A stretch of DNA of 64,000 nt, from positions 4,277,958-4,341,957 of the forward strand of contig CM038913.1 in NCBI GenBank assembly GCA_021904315.1, in the 5' to 3' direction. The translations under genes and the position numbers were made by a program. The notes below the pieces were generated by a model. It searched no databases, was not told the origin of the DNA, and saw only the letters and a program-made list of their open reading frames with translations. This document shows, piece after piece, positions 50,600 to 60,747 of this stretch. The stretch is from Sphagnum magellanicum (lineage: Eukaryota > Streptophyta > Sphagnopsida > Sphagnales > Sphagnaceae). How positions within the stretch are numbered: position 1 is the first letter of the stretch; each line of letters opens with the position of its first letter.

Positions 50600-52620
50600 T
50601 TGCATGGAATCAGAAGCTTACAAAGTATCTAAGGCTGGGCAACTAGAGAAGGGAATGCAGCTTTTCCAGCAAATGCAATAAGAAGGAAAGGCTCCTAACA
50701 AATTCACTTTTGTTCAGGTGATTAAGGCATGTGCTGGTTTAGGAAGACTTGAAGACGTTAGGCTTGCTCATGAACAGCTCATTCAAAGTAGTTGCAAGTC
50801 TGATGTCTTTGTGGTGAGTAGCTTGGTTGACATGTATGCAAAATGTGGGAGCATTGAGGATCCTGGGAGTGAAAACTCTTACTTTTGTGGGGGTGCTGAA
50901 TGCCTGTGCCAGTGTGATTGCACTTGAAGAGGGCAGCTGTGTTCATCACCACATTGTTCGAAGTGGTTTGGAGTCTGAGGTCTTTGTGGGGTGTAGCTTC
51001 ATTGACATGTATGCAAAATGTGGGAGTGTTGAGGATACTTGGAGAGTGTTCAACAAGATGCGATCTTGAGATCTGGTCAATTGGAATACCATCCTATTGG
51101 GTCATGTGAAATGCAGGCAAGGACAGAAGGCACTAGAACCATTTTGACAAATGCAACAGGAAGGTTTGCAGCCAAACACTGTAACTTTTGTGGGGGTGAT
51201 TAATGCATGTGTGAGCATGATTGCACTTGAAGAGGGCAGGTGTGTTCATCAGCAGATCATTGAAAGTGGTTTGGAGTCTGATGTCTTTGTGGGGAGTAGC
51301 TTGGTGGACATGTATGCAAAATGTGGGAGTATTGAGGATGCTGGGAGTGTGTTCAACAAGATGCCATCTTGGAATGTGGTCACTTGGAGTGCTGTGATAT
51401 TGGGACATGTGAAATGCCAGCAAGGGCAGAAGGCACTAGAACTATTTCGGCAAATGCAACAGGAGGGTGTGCAACCAGACTCTGTTACTTTTGTGGGGGT
51501 GCTGAATGTGTGTGCTGGTGTGGCTGTGTGTGCCAGTGTGGCTCTGTTCAAAGAGGGCAGGTGTGTTCATCAGCACATTGTTCAAAGTGGTTTGGAGTCA
51601 GATGTCTTTGTGGGGAGTAGCTTGGTTGATATGTATGCAAAATGTGGGAGCCTTGAGGATGCTTGGAGATTGTTCAATAAGATGCCATCTTGAAATGTGT
51701 TGACTTGGAATGCCATACTTGGAGGATGTGCCATGCATGGGCATGGTAGGGAAGCTCTTAAACATTTTGAATGGATGTGTGAAGAAGGTGTACAGCCAGA
51801 TGGTATCACTTTTATTTGTCTTCTGTCAGCTGTAGCCATGCAGGTCTGGTGGATGAAGGCATGCACTTGTATGCTTCAATGATCAGACACTATATTATTC
51901 CTGCAAAATTGGAACATTACACCTGTATGGTTGACCTTCTTGGCCATGCTGGCCATCTACAGGAGGCAGAGCATATGGTCATGGCAATCCCCTGTAAACC
52001 ACAGGTGGCTGCTTGGATGGCTTTGCTCGATGGTTGCAGAATTCATGGTAACGTGGAGATGGCAGAATGCATTGCCAAACAAATTCTTGCAATGGAGCCT
52101 GAAAGTGTTGCTGGTTATGTACTGCTGTCAAACATCTATGCCGCTGCTGGCAACAGGCATCTCTGTGAGAATATTGAATGGCAGAGAAAGGAAAAAGGTG
52201 CAAAGAAACATGCCAGGTTGCACCTGGATTGAAGTGAATTATGAGGTGCATATGTTTGTAGTGGAGGATCAAGACCACCCCTAGATGATTGAAATTCATG
52301 CAGAACTGCAGGGCTCATGCATGATGCAGGGTATGTGTCTTGCACATAATTTATTCTGGATGATGTGGAAGAAGAGGAAAAGTTTTAATTTGTGTCACCA
52401 TTGTGAGAAACTGGCTATTGCATTTGGGCTCATCAACACAGCTCCTGGTACTCCTCTTTGAATACCAAAAAATCTGTGGGTTTGCAAAGATTGCCACACT
52501 TCCATGAAGCTCATTTCAAAGATAGTTGGGAGAGCCATCATGGTGAGGGATGCCAATCCCTTTCATCACTTTGAAGATGGTGGTTGTTCTCTGACATCAG
52601 TGAACCTCCTCCTTCACATT
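50600..52620 (+). pseudogene. PLS-class PPR protein with DYW domain, pseudogene
   Basis: PPR-DYW proteins bind organellar transcripts one base per repeat and deaminate C to U through the DYW domain. The relic starts near 50600 with A-G-Q-L-E-K-G-M-Q-L-F. It runs through three near-identical P-L-S blocks (V-D-M-Y-A-K-C-G-S at 50828, 51008, 51309 and 51631), then E motifs and a DYW domain at about 52290-52605. The domain keeps the zinc-site HxE (H-C-E-K-L-A-I-A-F) and CxxC (C-K-D-C-H), but the final C-x-D-Y-W is replaced by C-S-L-T-S. It is broken by in-frame stops (TGA 51067, 51145, 51691; TAG near 52282; TGA near 52458; TAA near 50680) and frameshifts near 50875, 51820 and 52190. At 50867 one repeat lacks about 130 bases present in its neighbour. 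It is nuclear DNA, so organellar-type editing cannot rescue it. Long ORFs on the other strand are shadows. Confidence 0.85.
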
Positions 52621-53460
52621 GATTGGATTTATATACATTGCACAGATCAGAGCTGGTTCAAGGTATGTGAGAATGTATGTGTGTTCAAATGGGGTTGTGG
52701 CAGCTTGGACAAAGCAAGACATATCTACATTCTAATGATCCTAAAATATTCTATTGGATTTCTATTGTTTCTGAGCTGACTGAGTTCAGCAACAAACAAC
52801 TTGAGCACTCTATAATTCCTGAGAACCTGTGTGAATACTAGGACATACTCAGTTGTGGCAAGACTTGTTGGAAATGTTTGAAATGGTGATATCCTCTGCA
52901 TATCCACTGACATATCCTTCATCTCCCTGCCCCCCAAAAAATAATCCGAAGCTCTGACCTTCAGAATTATAAATGTCAATTGATTTTAGTGCTAATAATA
53001 TTATCCCTCTCATGTGTGTTCCAACTGATCAAGAAAATTGTGCAACTATTTTATCAAAGGAATCAGCAAACTCTGCATTGCCAAAATAAACTATGACTAA
53101 CTATCAAACAATGTGGAGATTTGGGTGCCATCAAAGCTAGGTCGTAAGGACATGAGTACCAGCCTGACTGCTTGGTAATTTATGGTGAAGAAAGATATTA
53201 AGTAGAAAAAAGGTCTATCCAGTAAAAGATTGCATAAAGGCATAAAGGCACTAGATGAAACAGATTCTGATTGCATGTTTATGGGGCAGAAGATTCAGTG
53301 ACAATTTACCAATGTTCCTATTGTTTGATTTAACGCTTCAGGACCTGAACTCATCCCATTCTGGAGAGTTTTGGATCATGCGAAGCTGCTGGTTTTGGTT
53401 CATCAAATTTCAGTAGGCCCTCCTCAGCCACATGCATAAACACTGCTTGCTCCCTTCTCT
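52620..53460. other. Spacer between PPR relics
   Basis: No gene recognised. Composition resembles the flanking PPR relics, so part may be former 3' untranslated sequence. Confidence 0.4.
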
Positions 53461-53465
53461 GCCTC

Positions 53466-53730
53466 CTATGGATGACCAGCACGGCCAAGAAGGTCCACCA
53501 TGCAGGTGTAATGTTCCAATTTTGCAAAATTCATGGAGTCTGATTGTTGAGACATAACACTGCCTTCACCACCAAACCTAGCTGGTTGTGAGCTGACAGA
53601 AGAAGACAAACAAAAATTGATATCAATTGGCGATGCTCCCACATTCACCTGCATGTCAACCAAGCTAGTCCACACAAAGACATCAGACTTGCGACCACTT
53701 TGAATAATTTGCTCCGTAACATATCTAGCT
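53466..53730 (-). pseudogene. PPR fragment with internal deletion
   Basis: On the minus strand 53710-53640 encodes E-Q-I-I-Q-S-G-R-K-S-D-V-F-V then S-L-V-D-M, the L/S junction of a PLS repeat. About 100 unrelated bases later, 53535-53466 encodes A-K-L-E-H-Y-T-C-M-V-D-L-L-G-R-A-G-H, the segment that precedes the E motif in the neighbouring relics. Several repeats that should lie between are missing, so this is a deletion derivative. Too short to function. Confidence 0.7.
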
Positions 53731-53739
53731 TCTGAGATC

Positions 53740-55420
53740 AGGAAGACAATGAAGGATAACTACAGCCGCTAGATTATTGCTGTCGGATGCCTATGATTTG
53801 CAAAACATAAGATCTATCATTGATTACTGGAGAATAAGAACAATTAGTGTACAATGCCTGCTGCAGATCAATGCAGTGAGTAAAGAGGGACAAGCATGGT
53901 TTGGTACCTGCCTGAAAGATATGTGCATGCTCTTCCTTGCTAGTCTCATCTATTGACCACCATCCAAGAAGCCTGCAACCCATGCAAGTTGGATATATTA
54001 GCATCTTTCAGAAAGGAGACTTAAACTAGTGACATGGACTAGGATAATTGGTTTAAAGGTTGTTGCGTTACAAAGCATGGAAGTAGAAAGCTTCAATTTG
54101 AGATTGAATCAAAGCTATGAATGAGGAAAAACAACTCTCTGGGCAAATATCTGAAACTCCCAAACTTACCAGGATATTTGAATTGAATATATCCCTCTGT
54201 TGCATAGTCTAGAAATTAATGCCTTTCTTTTCCAAACAAAATAGCCTATAAGCTGAAGATTGGAACAACTACATCAGCTTCTGATTGAGTCCTCAAACAA
54301 CTGCACCACCACTGGTTTGATTCTCTGATCACAAGTACTCATGAAATGGAGCATGTGGATTGTCAACTTAGATAGTGAAAAACTGTTACATCTGACTTGC
54401 CAGCTGAAGCAACAAGGAACCAATTGGAGCAGAAAAATGACCTTGTTTGATTTCTTCTTCAGTATATGCATAGTGTTGGGATTTTGGCAAATGTGGATGT
54501 CAATGCCCGTCATATGCTTATACTCATTGGGTGTTTGATAGCACGTGATATTATGCAGTTGTGCTGATTCGTCCTTTCCTGCCAATTCATAATGTCACTG
54601 TACAGCTTCCTTGGAGGTGTCATATGACCATGCCTTGATTCATTCTTTGTAGTAGGCCAAGGAATCAATTTCCTTCCTTCACTTCTCCTCTGCTCATATC
54701 CTGCAACGTGAAATCCAGAATCACTGAATTCAGCAATAACACTGCAATACAAGGTTACACAGATCTCCTCTCAAGATGGGTTCCTGCTTCCAGCAACAGA
54801 AACCTTGACACAATTATCAGATTTCTCAGACAAGAGCGGAGTCAACCTTCACAGAAGAAACAGAGCTAAAGTTTGTGTTCAGGAAACACCACTCATCGTA
54901 GAAAACAAACTTGTGAGCTCATGCTAGATTGACTTGAGCAACTGTCAGTGTATCACTAAATAGCCAAACTTTTCATTGTCCAGTGACCACTGAGATAAAG
55001 CACCAAGTGGAACCAAAGATACTGAACCAATAGATACTTGAGGTTAGTGTCTTGTAACAGTCTGCAGCGGTCTGCAGCCAAGAATATCAAAAAATGTGAA
55101 AACAATACATAGCTTCCAGTCCACAAGAAAAACATGTTTCAGATATGCACTGGTTGAGATGTGTGTAAAACCTAGCATTCAAACTTACCATCAGAGAGGT
55201 ACAGAGAGTAAAGAGACAAGCCTTGGCCCTCGAAGTGTCCCTAGTGGTGATAGCTCCTTCCAACTGTCATCGAAAGCAAAATTACCTGAAATGCTGAAAT
55301 ATGTTAGAAGTTGACTCTAGTGCATAAAAGTAACTCCAGGAGTAAACAGCGAGGCAGAAACCTGGCAGTAGAACAAACATGACACAATACAGCCAATCTA
55401 TAGCCAAACAGATGTGGACA
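53740..55420. other. Spacer between PPR relics
   Basis: No gene recognised. Short ORFs on both strands (for example 54274-54585 minus, 103 codons) show no motif. Confidence 0.4.
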
Positions 55421-55422
55421 AA

Positions 55423-57040
55423 TCATCTTACAGTTGGGAGTAGACAACCAGTAAGTTCAGAGGCAACTTTGCAAACATCATCAAATTCATAATGCTCACA
55501 CATTCTGCCCTTGGACAATGAAAGAAGCCCACCACCCACCAAAGCTTGTTTTGCAACATGTTCACCACTCTCCACATTATGATGGCTTCTGCATGCACCA
55601 AGCAAGACCATCCACACAACTGCATTTGGTTCACAGGGCATTTTAGGATCAGACACTTGTTGTCTCCTATAGAAGGCATTTCTAGGTCCAATTTGCATAG
55701 CTTGTTTTGCAACACATTCACCCATCTCCACATTACCATGGCTTTTGCAAGCACCAAGCAAGGCCATCCACACAACTGTATTTGGCTCACAGGACATTGT
55801 CATGATCAAATGCTCTGCCTCCTTTAGATGGCCAACACAGCCTAGAAGATCAACCATGCAGGCATAGTGTTCCACTGTTGCAAAAATATTAAAACATGAA
55901 CTCATTATATGAAAATAGTGCAGGCCTTCATCTACTGGGCCCTGCATGGCTACAAGCTGATAGAAGAGAAACAAAATTGATGTGACTAATCTCTACACCT
56001 TTTTCACACATCTGCTTAAGATGTCCATGAGCTTCTTCAGTATACCCATGCATTGCATAGCCCCAAAGCATGGTGTTCCAAGAGATCACATCACATATGG
56101 GCATCCTGTAAAAAACTCTCAATGCATCCTCTATGCACCAACATTTACCATACATGTTAACCAGGCTATTGCGCACAAAGACATCAGACTCAAAACCACT
56201 TTGAATGATCTGATCATGAGCATGCCTACCCTCTTCAAGTGCCGTTGAACTGGCACATGCATTCAGAACCCCCACAAAAGTGAGATTGTTTGGCTCTACT
56301 CCTGCCTGCCGCATATGCTGAAAAAGTTCCAATGCCTTCTGCCCTTGCCCTCATTTCACATTCCCCAGGATAATGACATTTCAAGAGACAACATTGCATG
56401 TTGGCATCCGGTTGAATGGACTCTGAGCATGGTCTATACTACCACATTTGGCATACATGTCAATAAGGCTGCCCACAATGACATCAGACTCAAAACCACA
56501 TTGAACAATCTGTTCATGAACATGCCTGCCCTCTTCTAGTGCCATGATACTGGCACATGCATTTAGAACCCCAATAAAGTAACATGGGTGGACCCTTCCC
56601 ATTGCATTTGCTGCCCTTGTCCACATTTCACATGTCCCAAAATCATGGCACTCCAAGAGATGACATTGTGTGCAGTCATCCTGTTGAACACTATCTGTGC
56701 ATCCTCGATGCTTCCACATTTTGTGTACATGTCAATGACGCTATTGCCCACAGACAGTTGACTCACAGCCACTTTGTAAAACTTTTGTATGGATGTTTCT
56801 GCCAGCTTCAAGTGCTTTTATACAAGCATATGAAGTGAGCACACAAACAAAAGTGAATGTGTCAGGAATCATGCCCTGTTGCATTTCTTGAAAAAGCTCA
56901 ATTGTCTTCTCATTTTGCCCAGCTTTGACAGCCCTTGCTAACCTCCAATTCCAAGCAAATGTGTCTGATTGCACAATCCCTGGTGCCATCAGAGCCAGCT
57001 CTGCTTCTACCCACAACAGATTCAATTGCTGCCAAGCCAA
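55423..57040 (-). pseudogene. PLS-class PPR protein, pseudogene
   Basis: In transcription order: 57040-56760 gives S-D-T-F-A-W-N-W and I-P-D-T-F-T-F-V. 56780-56600 gives V-I-D-M-Y-T-K-C-G-S after a frameshift near 56765. 56590-56381 gives G-V-L-N-A-C-A-S and D-M-Y-A-K-C-G-S, then TGA stops at 56383 and 56353. 56332-55950 gives two more repeats. 55950-55430 gives V-E-H-Y-A-C-M-V-D-L-L-G and a duplicated block of about 155 bp (E-P-N-T-V-V-W-M / E-P-N-A-V-V-W-M). No full E or DYW domain follows; the frame ends in unrelated sequence. It resembles the plus-strand relic closely in repeat wording, so the two are probably local paralogues in inverted orientation. The RNA-binding role is inferred for the ancestor only. 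Confidence 0.85.
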
Positions 57041-57411
57041 AGTGCATCTTGTCTCTTCTTATGTTTGAAATCAGGACACCTTACATTCAACTACAACAAG
57101 AAATTCAAATTCTGTTGATAGGCTGTACATTGGAAGGTGCAGACTGGGAAATCAAAACACATAAACCAAGAGAAATCCATGAATTTATTGCATCAAAAGA
57201 GAAATGTGGCACCAATGGGCAGCAGTGGTTTTTGCTTACCTTCTCTGACCTGTGATCCCACAACTGTAAAGGATCTGAGAAGAACTCCTGCCAGAGATTG
57301 GTCCCAGTCCATTCTAGGTGCCCGAGACAGACAGGGGCAGGAAGGGAGAAGGGAGAGCCGACTCCTTGAGAAGGGCAGGCTTTATATAGACCGAGCTTTG
57401 CGTTCTCCAAG
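57041..57411. promoter_or_regulatory. Short head-to-head intergenic region
   Basis: About 370 bases separate the first recognisable PPR codons on minus from the likely transcription start of the AP2-derived gene on plus, so both may have shared a promoter. The plus-strand TATA element lies near its right end. The minus-strand 101-codon ORF (57105-57410) has no motif and is more likely leader sequence. Confidence 0.45.
57381..57389 (+). promoter_or_regulatory. TATA box candidate of the AP2-derived gene
   Basis: TTTATATAG stands alone in GC-richer sequence and would place a transcription start near 57412, just before a CT-rich leader. Position and isolation make it a good candidate; no experimental support. 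Confidence 0.55.
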
Positions 57412-57865
57412 TATCCGCCCTTTCCGCCACCCGCACACTTGCAGCGAGCTCGCTCTCTTCTCCTCCTCCTCGCAGTTCAAGTTTGGAGCGAGCTTCTTCT
57501 TCTCCTCCTCCTCGTCATTCGCACTTCTTCAACTCTTGCCACCTCTCCGGCTGCTGCAACTTGAGGTAAATATTCATTCTCCACACTTGTTCTTAAATGA
57601 TGCACACGAGTTCTTTAGTTCGACTGCTTCCGGAGCTCTCATCTCTCTGTGCACACCTCCCTCTCATTCTGTCTCTGTGTGTGTGTCTCTCTCTTCATTC
57701 TCTCTGTGTAGACCTCTCAGTGTGCATTCTCTCTGTGTTTTTCTGTTTTTCTGTTTTTTTTTTTGGGCCTGTTTTGCTCAGATAATAACAAGTTTCTGCA
57801 AAATTGAATTGCAGTAGTACTTGTACAAACGAGCGTGTAGGGAGTATTATCGAAATCGAGAAATC
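57412..57865 (+). other. Predicted 5' leader with intron
   Basis: A leader exon of about 57412-57565 would end at TTGAG|GTAAAT. An intron 57566-57814, with CTCT/TGTG runs and a T-tract, would end TTGAATTGCAG, and a second leader piece runs 57815-57865 to the ATG. The leader is CT-rich (TCCTCCTC runs), as is common for plant regulatory genes. Boundaries are inferred from splice consensus only. Confidence 0.5.
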
Positions 57866-60747
57866 ATGACTCCTCAACGTCGCGAGTCAGGAGTATTATC
57901 ATCGGGACGGAAGGAAACGGCAGCTATGGGGGGCCGTGATCTGCATGCTGCAGCAGCAGCACAACCACCGCGCAGATCGATCCACAACACGACGCCGCAC
58001 AGCAGCAACAGCAGCAGCCGGCGTAGTGCTCAGGCATTCACAGAACTCGGTCCGCGTCGATGCGGCGGGATCGTCGACAATATTCCTACAGCAGCACCAA
58101 AAGCGCCACCACCCAGAAGATCAACCCACAAGTTTATACACTTCTATCTAAACACCAGCTTGTATGGTGCCTGGCAAAAGTAAGTAAGAAACTACCCAAC
58201 AATAAACGATCGATCTGAGATTGCTGTTGCTGCATTGTAGTAGCAAAAATACTGATGATGTTGCAGTGTACGTGGTTTGATCTTGTGGGTTTCTTTTGCC
58301 TTGTACAGAGCTTATGAAGGAACCGACAAGATGCGAATCTTCATTGGTAAGAAGCACACGAACTTCACTGATCCTGCAGTACGCTCCATGCACGTCCACG
58401 AGGTTTGAAAGCATCACATGCTGCACATCAGATAGGACTCACAGAATCCGCTGAAGAAATTCTTCAAGAATTAGCTCCTGTCCTTCAGCTCATGTGTCCT
58501 TATGTGTAATTGCCTGTCTGATCAGCAGCCGATCATCATGTGCCAGTGTCATGAGACCTTGTTTGTCATGTGCTGCTGCAGGTTGTTACCGTGAAGAAGA
58601 GGAAGCTCTGAGGTACGTGTTTAAACGTTGTCTATCATCATGAGACTTACAGGAACTAGTTTTGCCTTTCTTCAGTGTTTGAAGCTTGTTTGTTTGATGT
58701 TCTAGCAAGCTGTTGTTGCTGCTGCTTTGATAACGTTAATATTCTGATCAAGCTCTTCTGCTGCTGCGGCTGCTCCTGCAGGGCCCAAGACAGGGCATGC
58801 TTGAAATTCAAACTGCCAACCGAAATGCTGCATTATCCTGAAGAAGATTATGTGGACGATGAAGAGCTGGTGAGTTTATCGTCTCCAGCTGCTACCATGA
58901 TCAGATCTGCATCTGCCTGGGGCTGGCCACCCAAGTGATCAATCCAGGATGCATTTCCTCTCAGGATCTATGAATGCAGAGAATTTGCACTTCTTATTTC
59001 AAAGATCATGCATGTCAGTATGATGATTCCTCCTCCTGCTGCTGATGCTGCTGCAGAGGCAAACATTGAACCACGAGGAATTTGCACAACTCCTTCGATC
59101 TGAGAGCCGGAATTGCTACAAAACAGTGGCGCCATCAAAATGTAAGACTTTTGTATTTCAGGCCTAGCTTCTATAGGCCGGAGCTGATCTGGTTTGCTAG
59201 TTGGGTCTGATGATCTTCTGTAAGATCTGATGATGCATTGCCTAGTGTGTAATATTACTGTGTGCAGGTCTAAAGAAACTGCAAGAGAAGATGATGCAGA
59301 GTAGATCTTCAGCAGCTGGCCAGCTACATTCAACTGATGATCACCAACCTGCTCCTCCTGCAAGGAAGTCTGGTACAGCTCCTCATGACATGAGGACCTG
59401 CACCCTAGGTGCTGGCATACCCATGGCTGCAGCAGGTGGGTTCAGGCTAGCAGGAGCAGGAGCAGCTGATCAGGAGGATCAACAGCACTACCAATTGCAA
59501 GTTCTAGATCATTTTCTGGACAAGCTGCTTAAATTCATTCCCAGAAGAAAACGTTCTTGCAAGATCAAATTGCAGAAAGTGCCTGAGATTAAGACACTAG
59601 GGATGATGATGACTCTTCCTAAAGCAGCTGCTACTGTGGCAAGCACTTTGACTACTACTGTCACCAAACCTCAGGACAGTACTAAGAGCTGCAGCAGGTA
59701 ACTAGACTTCTTCTTCACTTGGTTACATCAACAACATGCACTATTGCCAAAGATCAGCCAGCTGCTGCTGCCTGCTTATTTATTGTTTAAATTTCATTCA
59801 AGCTCATGTCTACTGACAGTCAGATCTTATATTGCATGATCATTGACATCTTTTTATCTGCTTACCCAAACTGCAGATCCAACATCATGGAGCTCCAGGT
59901 GCATCATCAGCAAAGCTTCAAATCCAGCACAAGTCTGGATTTGGCAAACAAGATGAATTCTTTGTGCATACCCACCAGGTACAAAATCTTCCCACCATCA
60001 CGGAAGCTTGTTTACGGTTTAGGATTCAGGGTTTGGGGAACCTTTATGATTCAGGGTTTAAGGTTCAAGGGTTTAGGGTTCAGGGTTGAAGGGTTTGAGG
60101 TTTGGGGTTCAGGGTGCAAAATAGGGAACTTGTATGGTATACATTTCAGTTCAGGTAAAATCTGGGCTGCAATGATAAGCTCTGCTCCACCTATAATCAG
60201 ATAACTTGCTTGTTTAAGGTTCAGGGTTATGGTTTTGGGGTTTAGGATGCAAAATAGGAGAACTTGTATGTTATAAATAAGTTCAGGTAAACTTAGCTAA
60301 TATTGTTTTTTGGTCAAACCTCAAACCCTGAACCCTTCTTCAGAGATTTGTTCAAATGATATTTATCTAGACTTTTGTTTTCTGAAGTTACAATGGCTGT
60401 TTACTAATCTCTCAAACTAACTACCTGGAAATTTGTGCAGGTCAAGATCCATCTGTAAAGTGGTAAGTTCACTTCTTTACCTGCTTTTCCATGTACAGTA
60501 GAATTGTATCCTCGTTCTAACAGCTCGCATAAACGGAGTGTAAAGTTTGAACTCTGCATGAGTAATTTCCCACTGATAAATCATTTCTCATTTTGAGCAA
60601 ATTCAAGGAACTTTGACAAAGCCTTTTGTCATGGAATTAACTTTTCTTTGTTTTTGGTGCAATTTTTTGCAGGGATCATGTCTGAAGTTGGACATCATTC
60701 AACTGAACTATTCATTCAACAGAGCCAAGTTTGAGACATATGTGTAA
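57866..60747 (+). CDS. Diverged euAP2-class (APETALA2/TOE-like) derived protein, nine exons
   Basis: EuAP2 factors carry two AP2 DNA-binding domains and are repressed by miR172. Proposed exons: 57866-58179, 58309-58346, 58582-58612, 58782-58869, 59057-59141, 59268-59697, 59877-59978, 60441-60462, 60673-60747. All introns are GT-AG, phases agree, total 1185 bases (394 residues). Residues 86-157 parallel AP2 domain 1: H-F-Y-L-N-T (family TFYRRT), F-I-G (YLG), L-R-A-Q-D-R-A-C-L-K-F (ARAYDRAAIKF), D-Y-V-D-D-E-E-L (DYDDDLKQM). Residues 158-180 parallel the linker (N-H-E-E-F-A-Q-L-L-R-S-E-S). The 31-base exon (G-C-Y-R-E-E-E-E-A-L-R) matches one I recall from AP2 genes. Odd: the YRG core of domain 1 is lost, domain 2 shrinks to L-K-K-L-Q-E-K-M-M-Q, and a degenerate miR172-like site remains at A239-F244. 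Basic P-R-R-K-R at 277-281 may be a nuclear signal. Exons 7-9 have only splice and phase support. It could also be a decaying gene that happens to stay open. Confidence 0.7.
59426..59446 (+). promoter_or_regulatory. Degenerate miR172-type target site
   Basis: In euAP2 genes the miR172 site encodes A-A-A-S-S-G-F. Here GCTGCAGCA (AAA) is followed by GGT, GGG and TTC (GGF): the 5' half is intact, one codon is missing, and the 3' half is altered. Pairing with miR172 would be broken in the middle, so regulation is probably lost. The position, in a late exon after the AP2 region, is where the family has it. Confidence 0.45.
60003..60250 (+). repeat. Degenerate TTTAGGG/TTCAGGG (telomere-like) repeats in intron 7
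   Basis: GGTTTAGG, GGGTTTAGGGTTCAGGGTT, GGTTTGGGGTTCAGGG and similar heptamer variants recur about 15 times between 60013 and 60245, inside the intron from 59979 to 60440. The plant telomere repeat is TTTAGGG. This is an interstitial, decayed block, not a chromosome end. The ORF that runs through it is read-through of the repeat. Confidence 0.7.

Noticed and set aside
51060-51693. Stop codons in the PPR relic explained by U-to-C RNA editing
   Set aside because: That editing acts in fern organelles. This is nuclear DNA, and frameshifts are present as well, so the gene is simply broken.
57137-57817. 226-codon plus-strand ORF before the AP2-derived gene
   Set aside because: It crosses the TATA box, the CT-rich leader and the predicted leader intron. 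Its sequence is low-complexity and in a different context from the coding exons.
60003-60204. Coding exon through the telomere-like repeat
   Set aside because: The frame is open only because the heptamer repeat lacks stops; a good donor at 59979 ends the exon before it.
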